A stretch of 64,000 nt of DNA, taken from positions 34,472,357 to 34,536,356 of the forward strand of contig JAKSZT010053764.1 in the NCBI GenBank assembly GCA_026826555.1, given 5' to 3'. The position numbers and the translations under genes were made by a program. The stretch's first letter is position 1. The number at the start of each line of letters is the position of its first letter. The DNA comes from Tolypeutes matacus (lineage: Eukaryota > Chordata > Mammalia > Cingulata > Chlamyphoridae). Under the pieces are notes generated by a model. It saw only the letters and a program-made list of their open reading frames with translations, made no database searches and was not told where the DNA came from. Positions 55,650-64,000 of this stretch are shown piece after piece.

Positions 55650-58600
55650 GTCCTCCTGGTTCATCCATGCTGTCATGACTTCATTTCTTCTTACAACTGT
55701 ATAATATTCCATTGTGAATATACATCACAATCTGTTTATCCATTCATTAGCTAAGGGACACCTGGGTTGTTTCCAACTTTGGGCAATCAAGAATAATGCC
55801 ACTATGAACATCAGTGTGCAGATGACTGTTTGTATCACTGCTCTCTGTTCTTCAGGGTATATATCCAGTAATGATATTGCCAGGTCACATGGCAAGTCTA
55901 TATTCAAATTTCTTAGGAACTGCCAAACAGTCCCCCACAGTGACCACACCATTCCACATTCACACCAACAGTAAATAAACGTTCCTATCTGTCCACATCC
56001 ACTCTAATATTTACAATTTTCTGACATTTTAATAGTGGCCAGTCTAATACATGTGAAATGATATCTCATTGTAGTTTTGATTTGCATTTCCCCATTTTCT
56101 ATTGATGTTGAACATTTTTTTCATGTGTTTCTTCATTTATATTTCTTCTTTAGACAATCGTCTTTTCAAGGCTTTTGCCCATTTTTTAATCAGGTAGTTT
56201 GTCTTTTTAGTGTTGAATTGTATAATCTCTTTATATATCATGGATATTAAACCCTTTTTGGATATGTGATTGCCAAATATTTTCTCCCATCGATTCAGTT
56301 GTCTTTTCACCCTTTTGACAAAGTCCTTTGAGGTGCAAAAGTGTTTAATTTTGAGGAGGTCTCTTTTATCTATCTTTTTCTTTTGTTGCTCATGCTTTGG
56401 GTGTAAGGTTTAAGAAACAACCGTGTACCACAAGATCTTGAAAATGTTTTCCAACATTTTCTTCTAAGAGTTTTATGGTTCTAGCTTTTATATTTAGGTC
56501 CTTGATCCATTTTTAATTAATTTTGTACAAGGTGTGAGATAAGGGTCCCTTTTCTTTCTTTTGGATATTGCTTTTCAGTTCTCCCAGCACCATTTGTTGA
56601 ATAGAGTGTTCTGGCTCAGCTGGGAGGGCTTCATGGCCTTCTCAAAATAACTTGACTGTACATGTGAGGGTCTGAGTTCTCGATTCGATTCCATTGGTCA
56701 ATCTGTCCTTATGCCAGTACCATGCATTTTTTTTTTTTAAACCACTGTAGCAAAGTAATATGCTTTAAAGTCAGGATGTAAGAGTCCTCCAACTTCATTT
56801 CTTTTTTTAATTTTTTAATTTTTTGGCAATTTTGGGTCCCTTACCATTTCAAATAAAATTGTTAATTGGCTTTTCCATTTCTGCAAAAAAAGGCTGTTGA
56901 GATTTTTCTTGGGATTACATTGAATCTGTAAATCAGTTTGGGTAGAACTGACATCATAATGATATTTAGTCTTCCAAACTATGAACACAGAATGTCCTGC
57001 CTTATTCAGTTTCTTTTAGAAAAAAATAACTTTTTTTGTAGTTTTCTGAATACAGGTCCTTTACATCCTTGGTTAAGTTTATTCCTAAATATTTGATTCT
57101 TTTAGCCATTATTATAAATGAATTTTTTTTCTGATTTCCACCTCAGATTGCACATCTGTAGTGTATAGAAATGCTACTGATTTTTGCATATTGATCTCAT
57201 ATCCTGCCACTTTGCTGAAATCGTCTATTAGTACTAGTAGCTTTGTTGTGGATTTTTCAGGATTTTCTAGATATAGGATCATATCAGCAAATAGTGAAAG
57301 TTTTACTTCTTCCTTCCCTATTTGAGTGCCCTTTATTTCTTTATTTAGCCTAACTGCTCTAGCTATAACATCTAACACAATTTTGAATAACAGTGGTAAC
57401 AGTGGGCATCCTTGTCTTGTTCCTGATCTCAGCACAGGCTTTCACCATTGAGTCCAATGCTAACAGTAGGTTTCTTATACATGCCCTTTACCATATTGAG
57501 AAAGCTTCCTTCTATTCTTATCTATTGGGTTTTTTTTTTTTAATCAAGAAAGGATGCTGTATTTTGTCAAATGCCTTTTCTTTATCAATTGAGAGGATCA
57601 TATGATTTTTCTTCTTCAATTTATCAATGTGGTTTATTATACTAATTGATTTTCTTTTGTTGAGCCATGCTTGCATATCTAGGATAAAACCCACTCGATC
57701 ATAGTGTATAATTATTTTAATGTGCTTTTGGATTTGGTTTGCAAGTATTATGCTGAGGATTTTTGCATCCATATTCATTAGAGATATTGATCTGTAATTT
57801 TCTTTGTTTGTAGTCTCTTTATCTGGTTTTGATATTAGGGTGATTTTTTGGCTTCATAGAATCAGTTTGGTAGCTTTCTTTCCTGTTCAATTCTTTGGAA
57901 GAGCTTCAGCAAGACTGGTATTAGATCGTCTTTGAATGATTGGTAGAATTCACCTGTGAAGCAATCTGGTCCTAGGCTTTTCATCTTTGGGAGGTTTTTG
58001 ATGACTATTTCAATCTTTTCACTTATGATTGGATTGTTGAGGTCTTCAATTTCTTCTAGGGTCAGTGTATGTGGTTCTTGCATTTCTAGGAATTTGTCTA
58101 CATTGTCTAGTTAGTTGATATACAGTACTTCACAGTATCCACTTATGATTGCTCTTATTTCTGCGGGGTCAGTGGTCATGTCCCCCTCTCATTTCTGATT
58201 TTGAGTCGTCTATTTTTCTTTGTCAGTCTAGCTAGTGGTTTGCCAATTTTGCTGATCTTCTTAAAGAACCAACTTTCGGTTTTGCTGATTCTCTCTATTG
58301 TTTTTTTGTGTGTTCAATGCCACTTATTTCTTCTTGATATTTACTATTTATTTTCTTTGGCTTACTTTGGGATTAACTTGGTGTTCTTTTTCTAGTTCCT
58401 CCAGGTGTTCAATTAGATCTTCAATTTTAGCTTTCTTTTTTTTTTAATATAAGCATTGAGGGCTATAAATTTACCTCTTGGCACTGCCTTTTCAGTGTAT
58501 CATAGGATTTGATATGTTGTGTTCTCATTTTCATTCATCTCAAGATATCTGCTGAATTTTCTTCCAATTTCTTCTTTGACTTGCTGATTAAGAGTGTGTT

Positions 58601-59320
58601 GTTTAATCTCCATATATTTATGAATTTTCTTTTTCTGTCCATTATTGATTTGTAGCTTCATTCCGTTATAAGTCAGAGAATGTGTTTTATATAATTTCAA
58701 ACTTTTTAAATTTATTGAGTTTTGTCTTGTGACCCAACAAATCACAAGATATGGCCTATCTTGAAGAAGGATCCATGAGCACTTGAAAAGAACATATAAT
58801 CTGCTGTTTGTGTGCAATGCTTTATAGATGTCTGTTAGGTGTACTTCATTTATGATATTTTTTCAATCTCTCTATTTATCCTCTGTCTGAATGTTCTATC
58901 CAATACTGAGAGTAGTGTCTTGAAATCTCCAACTATTATTGAAGAGACATCCATTTCTCCCTTCAGTTTTGCCAGAGTATGCCTCATGTATTCCAGGGCA
59001 TTCAGGTTAGGTGCTTAAATATTTAGTTTTTCTTCTTGGTGAATATTAATATATTATGACCTACTCTACACTTTATAGAACCTTTGCATTTAAAATATAT
59101 ATTGTCTGATATTAGTATTGCTACTCCAGCTCTTTTTTGTTTACAATTTACATGAAACCTTTCACTTTTAACCTAGTTGTGTCCTTACGTCTGAGGTGAG
59201 TCTCTTCTAGACATCATATAGATTTCTCTGATTTCTTTATCCATTCAATCAGTCTATTTCATTGGGAGTTCAAGCCATTAACTTTCAATTTTATTACTGT
59301 AAAGGTCATTTTGTCCTTTG
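55650..59320 (-). pseudogene. L1-d ORF2 remnant
   Basis: The endonuclease starts near 59310 (VNGLNSQ, RLIEWIKKSEKS, ETHLRRKDTTRLKVKGF). The catalytic GDFN motif reads GDFK near 58940, and the SDH motif reads LTYNG near 58670, so key residues are lost. RT segments: NLPKMKSLGPDCFTGEFYQS (about 57960-58010), [13 protein letters not shown] (57545-57580), [20 protein letters not shown] (about 57375-57430). The catalytic FADD motif is shortened to [12 protein letters not shown] near 57270-57300, one Asp codon deleted. The C-terminal part includes DPAISLLDIYPEEQRAV-like sequence at 55830-55880. Confidence 0.8.
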
Positions 59321-59399
59321 GCTTTCTGTTATCTTATATTACTATTGTCTGTCTTTACCCTTTAATTTATCTTTCTTAATTATCTTCATTTCTATGCTC

Positions 59400-60316
59400 T
59401 TCTCCAAGTCTCTCACTGTTTTTTTGTTTTTTTTTTTCCTTTGAGACTGCAGCATTCCCTTCATTATCTCTTGAAATTCAGGTATTTTGATAAACTATTC
59501 TATTAGTTTTTGTTTGTCTGAGGAGACTTTGAACTCACCCTCATTTTTGAAGGACAGTTTCAGTAGATACAGAATTCTTGGCTGGCAGTTTCTCTCTTTC
59601 AGAACTTTAAATATATCATACCACTCTCTTCTCAGGCGAGATGTATTCTGATGAGAGGTTGGCACTTAACCTACCAAGGTTCCCTGTATGTGATGCTTTA
59701 CTTATCTCTTGCTGCTTTTAGAATCCTCTATCTCTTTATCTCTGATATTTGCCATTCTGAATAGTAGGTGTCTCAGGTGAGGTCTATTCGGATTTATCCT
59801 GTTTGGGGTGCATTGCCCTTCTTGGATATTGATATTTATATCTTTCATAAGTTTTAGGAATTTTTGGTCATTATTTCCTCAAATCTTATTTCTGCTGCTT
59901 TTTCATTTTCTTCTCCTTCTGGGACATGGATAAGGTATATGTTTGTGCATTTTGCATTGCCTTTCAATTCCCTGAGACCCTGTTACATTTTTTTCATTCT
60001 TTTCTCTTCCTGTTTTCCTATCTTTTCCAGTTCAGATGTTCTGTCTAAAGTCATTCAAATCTACTCTCATGTGCCTCTAATGTATTTTAAATATATACAT
60101 CATGTATTTCATTCCCACAGGTCTGCTATTTTTCTTTGAAGGCTTTCAAATTGTTCTTCTGCTTACCCAGTATCTTCTTCATATCCTTTATCTCTTTAGT
60201 CATATTCTCTTTCAATTCTTTCAATTGATTTAGGAGAGTTTTGTGATTGTCATCGATTAATTGCCTTAAATCCTGTATCTCTTCAGGATATTTTTTTTTT
60301 CCTTTGGCTGGGCCAT
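59400..60316 (-). pseudogene. L1-d ORF1 remnant
   Basis: Opens at 60316 with MAQPKEK after the leader, continues with a Lys/Glu-rich coiled-coil region (LKELKENMTKEIKDMKK near 60200), and reaches the conserved C-terminal domain (PRILYLLKLSFKNEGEFK-like with frameshifts, 59530-59590; then LQSQR near 59450). The length of about 900 bases matches L1 ORF1p (RNA-binding chaperone). Several stops and shifts break it. The opening MAQ agrees with L1-a. Confidence 0.7.
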
Positions 60317-60991
60317 CTCTTCCTGTTTCCTAGTATGGCTTGCCTAGTGTTTTATTTTTTTCACAGCCCTTCTTTTATATTTGGTTCAACTTAATCTAAG
60401 TCTTTAAAATTAGCTAGCTTAAGTTATCAAAATCATGCCAGGGACTCACTAATGGGGCAAAGATTTTCTCCCAGGAATTAGGGTTAAGAGACATCTAAAA
60501 GCAGTTTTTCTTCATGCAATTTCCAGACCACTCAGCACATGGCACCCATCAGCACAGCCTTCCATGGAGGTGTTTCTTTCAATCTCTTCTTTCCTGTGTT
60601 TTGGTCTGGCCAGAGCTGAGATTCTAAGTGTGCTCTGCTGGATGAATTCACTGAAGAGATTCTCCTGACTCTCCCTCCATTTTTCCCTTGTAACAGTTGA
60701 CATAGGAAAATGTCTGTTCCCCTCTCAGTCAGCTGCAGTGAGCCAGGGGTTTTATCTCATCTTAATATCTTGGGGGTGGGGGAGGGGAACCTTTCCAGGC
60801 CACCATAGCGGCTTGGTAATCATGTTTGTTGTTTTGAGTTCTTTGTCTCTCTCTGTCCCTCACCTTCCTAGGAGTTATGTAGCACTGTCCTGTGTGCTGA
60901 TTTTGGCCCTTTCTCCAATGTTTTTGTGAGGGAGTTGAGTGCTGCCTGCCTACTCTGATGCCATCTTTCCAGAACTCCCTGGAAAGCTTTT

Positions 60992-62475
60992 GAGGCATTA
61001 AAATGCATGCAATTTAAGTATTTGATGATATGGGTTAACTAAACTTTAAACAAGTGAAAGCAAGATATGCAAATGTCATCCAGAGAAAAATTTCAATATA
61101 GAGAACATAAACTATGTATTTATATGCCTTGACAGTGCCAAAACAGACTAGATGCTCAATAAAGTCTAATTAGATTATCCTAATGATCACAATATTTCAC
61201 ATTTCTATTGTGCATTTGTCTCAGCTTAGGTTCCTCAGAAGGAGACCCTAAGATGAAGACTGAGTTAAAAGTGATTCACTAGGAAGTACTTCCTGGATAA
61301 ATTGGTGGGGAAATGAGAAAGTGGGCAAGGAAGTAAAGAATCCAAGTAAGGTTGTAAACCAAGCAAAGTGCTGCAAAACATAACTTTAGTTCAATCCTCC
61401 AAAAAGTTAGAAATTTGAGATTTAAGTCATATTTGGAAATAAAGTTGTAAGGAAGTCAAATAGAGAACTGAAACTGAATAAAACACTTATTTCCTTATAA
61501 GAATAATTCTTTCCAAGATGTCTTTTCATGGGGGATGATTCCGATAAGCTAGGGAGTCTATAGCTTGGGGTGGGGGTTGCCCAGAGATTGTTTATTATAC
61601 TACAAATATCTAGTTCATCATTAAGAAGGGATTATATTGAAATGGCAGCTTCCAACTTTGATCACCACTATTAGATAAGAGTAAGATCACTGTAGAATTC
61701 CTAAGAACCCATTATGCTCTGTTTCATTTTAAATAGTGTTAGAAGAAAAAAAAAATTTTTTTAAATAGTACCATGCAATAAATGAAATCATCATTTTCTA
61801 CGATATTCTTCTTTGATCTTCAGAGACATGAAAATCTTGTCTCAAATCCTGTGGAATATAAGATGAATTCTACGAAGAGCTAGTCTGATGTCCCAAGTTT
61901 TTCTTTCCTGATATGTCATTAAAAATCACTGAAGTAAACCATTTTTCACTTTTTAATAACATCTATGTACTGAAAATACACTTTAAAAATGATTCCTTGA
62001 TTTGTTACACAGAATTATAGGAAGGTTCTCTGACTATTCTGGCCAAAGACAAAAGGATAAAAGAGAATGAGGCTGCACTTACACCTCTCATTATGGCAAT
62101 CCAAGCCCCAATTTGATTCTTAACCCACTATCTTCAAATTTGTATTAAGGCTTTGAAAAGTTGAAATAAATATCCCCCTTAGACATTCTACAATCACCAT
62201 TTTGAAGTTCAGTTCTTCACCTGGCCATTGATATGAAAATGTTCTTCCTTAAAACCCTTTAAGAAAAGCATAAGCAGGCCACTTGAAAATCAGTAGTAGT
62301 AAGTAAATGAGTAAGGCAAGGTGATAGGTGAGCCTTCCTGAACGGAAGAAATATAAAGAGAAATTAACAGCATCTGGGTATGATTAAGATACAAAAAGAT
62401 ACCACCATACAGAGTGGGAGAGAAGTTTGTAGAGGAGATTGTTTCCAAATGGGTACAGCAAAAGAGGGGCTGGGA
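60992..62475. other. Mostly unassigned sequence
   Basis: No gene recognised. 61205-61400 (CTCAGCTTAGGTTCCTCAGAAGG, then GATTCACTAGGAAGTACTTCCTGG) looks like an ancient interspersed repeat of unknown class, possibly LTR. The rest shows no family resemblance. Confidence 0.4.
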
Positions 62476-62479
62476 GTTC

Positions 62480-62700
62480 TTATAATTGTTTTTGCTGTTG
62501 TTTTAATACGATTGCAACCAAATGTATGCAAAAATGGCTATTTGTAACTTGGGAAAGCTACTTATTCTCTAAGTACTGATATCCTCATGGGTCTAAAAAT
62601 ATGTACCCCTAAGGGTTTTCATTAGGGTTAGATAACGTACAAAGTGCTTAGCACATTTTAAGTATTCAAAAAAAGGTAGCTTCTATTTTTATCTCTAGGA
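62480..62700 (+). mobile_element. MIR-like SINE
   Basis: TAACTTGGGAAAGCTACTTATTCTC, TGATATCCTCATGGGTCTAAAAATATG, TAGGGTTAGATAACGTACAAAGTGCTTAGCAC and AGGTAGCTTCTATTTTTAT are in MIR order on the plus strand. Confidence 0.65.
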
Positions 62701-63435
62701 CATGGCATGAGTTCTTAGTACCTCATTTGTCAGGACTTTAGAAGTTGTTCCATTATAGAATAGCCTTAGAACAAGAAAGTTACCCTACTGATCAAAAAGA
62801 AGTGCACACTTCAACATTTACAATTCAATGCCTATGAAAGGTGGACGTGATACAAATTTGGGACCTTAAAATTTAAATCCAACAAAATTAATAGCTGAAA
62901 CATAAACTAACAGCAGATAATCAAGATGTGAATTTTTACCTTGCCAAAAGAGAAAATCCTTCAGGAAACCACTGTAGTCATCATTCCAGAGACCTATAGA
63001 TCAAATTGATTTGGAACATCCTATCAAGTATGGCATACAATTGTGCTTAGCAGTGTTTTCCCAAATGCTCTCCTTAATAATCTTCCAGATTTGTTCTGCA
63101 AGCTTCATGGAATTTTTAACAGATTTTTTGTTAATAAATAGTGGAAGCATTATTTTTATTAATGCAAGAAACAAAGCATAAAAGATTCCAATTTGAAAAG
63201 GAATCAAAAAAAATTTTAATGTTATTTATAGCTTTCCCTTCCCTTTGCTTTATTATGCAATTGAGTCCATGGAGCTCTTTCTTTCTGAGCACTAGCTATT
63301 AGTGTATGAGTTTGGAAGGGCTGGGACAGAGCAGAACTGCTAAGGGATTTGGGGGCTATTTAGCAGTAAGGTAAAAGATGCAATATTTGTTGGTGAGGCC
63401 AGAGACAATTGGGAGAAGAAGCATGCTGGTTTTGC
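62701..63435. other. No recognised feature
   Basis: No repeat or gene recognised; short frames only. Confidence 0.5.
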
Positions 63436-63439
63436 TACG

Positions 63440-63610
63440 AGTTAAGTTATTCTATCTCAAGTAATCCTCACATCTTACAAAAAATAAAAGGGATACTCAA
63501 GCAATTGGGTAAGTTGCCCAAGGTGAATTGCTGTCAGGATTCAATCCCAGGAGTGCCTAACTCCAAAGCCCATGTTCTTTCCCCTATATCATTTTCTACA
63601 CTTCAATTTT
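63440..63610 (-). mobile_element. MIR-like SINE (antisense)
   Basis: AAGTAATCCTCACATCTTACAAAA, GGTAAGTTGCCCAAGGTGAATTGC, GGATTCAATCCCAGGAGTG and CCAAAGCCCATGTTCTTTCCC give the antisense MIR order. The 77-codon plus frame 63409-63642 is the MIR read through. Confidence 0.65.
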
Positions 63611-64000
63611 TCAAAGAATTTCTTACTTTAAAGTGTATTTAGCTCTGCATTTTTAGATATGTTTATATCTTGGAAATCAAATGAGAGAGGGTTTATATTT
63701 TATTCTGAGACATAGGGGAGCACCCTGATCATATATTTCTGTCACAAGTGTTTGGCATATATGCCAAGTTATCTTGCCTTCCTGAAGCATTGGGGGGGCG
63801 GGGTGCTGTGTGACAGGTTAAACAGAGGCAAGAGAGTAAGAAAAGAGAAGGCAACTGTCAGAAGCAGGATAAGACTGGCAAATGAGAATTATATAGCACT
63901 TGAACAGAATGACTTGAAGAAACATAAACTGATGCTAACAGAATGTATGGAAAAACAAGGATTATTAGGTCTTAGAAATTTTTGAAAATCAATGATATTT
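63611..64000. other. No recognised feature
   Basis: Includes a G-run (63790-63799). A 77-codon frame at 63752-63985 matches nothing known to me. Confidence 0.45.

Larger units (their letters stand above)
55021..60980 (-). mobile_element. Near full-length L1 (L1-d)
   Basis: A complete 6.0-kb L1 layout on the minus strand. The 5' end is near 60980 (reverse reading GGAAAGATGGCATCAGAGTAGG). A leader runs to about 60317, followed by ORF1 (about 60316-59400), ORF2 (about 59320-55650) and a 3' UTR (about 55650-55021) ending in a short A-tail. Flanks carry CTGGAAGGCTTTT (55008-55020) and CTGGAAAGCTTTT (60979-60991), a 13-bp target-site duplication with one mismatch. Both ORFs are broken and the copy is dead. 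The leader has neither the T/C tract of L1-a nor the monomers of L1-b. Confidence 0.8.

Noticed and set aside
1..64000. An undescribed multi-gene functional system
   Set aside because: Both strands were examined; all larger frames fall in repeats or low-complexity tracts. No cluster of conserved coding sequence was seen.

Overview
The window is vertebrate nuclear DNA, almost certainly mammalian and most probably xenarthran (armadillo or sloth). It is AT-rich and dominated by LINE-1 (L1) debris. It also holds L2, MIR, MaLR-type LTRs and a Tigger DNA transposon, which are the usual ancient mammalian repeats. Several copies of a short tRNA-derived SINE read like the DAS-SINE family known from Xenarthra. 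No intact host protein-coding gene, exon chain, CpG island or RNA gene was recognised. The open frames present are chance frames or broken L1 frames. The region is intergenic or deep intronic.

Layout. 1-5 kb: L1 3' ends of two related families (called A and B here) and an old L1 fragment. 5-11 kb: mostly unrecognised sequence with a MIR, an L2, a partial LTR and a compound trinucleotide repeat. 11.3-14.4 kb: an old minus-strand L1 split by a REPS2 processed pseudogene and LTR material. 14.4-17.2 kb: MIR, microsatellites and LTR elements. 17.2-31.2 kb: a run of minus-strand old LINEs (L1M, a half-L1/HAL1-like element, another L1) carrying LTRs, a Tigger element, plus-strand L1 tails and a SINE. 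31.2-32.5 kb: a family A insertion with an inverted 5' part and clear target-site duplications. 32.6-33.1 kb: L2. 33.3-47.7 kb: a dense plus-strand cluster of at least three L1s (named a, b and c), broken by a 100-N assembly gap. 47.7-55.0 kb: mostly non-repetitive, with SINEs, MIRs, an L1 tail and an L2. 55.0-61.0 kb: a near full-length minus-strand L1 (L1-d) flanked by a 13-bp duplication. 61-64 kb: mostly non-repetitive with two MIRs.

The most notable content is L1 biology. Three different kinds of L1 5' leader lie within 30 kb. One carries long T/C-only tracts and occurs twice head to tail. One is an array of about nine 110-bp monomers that alternate between two types. One is short and simple. 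Two 5'-inverted (twin-primed) insertions are readable, as are a triple nest (SINE in L1 3' UTR in L1 ORF2) and several internally deleted L1s. No undescribed functional system such as a novel operon-like or defence locus was found; the sequence gives no support for one.
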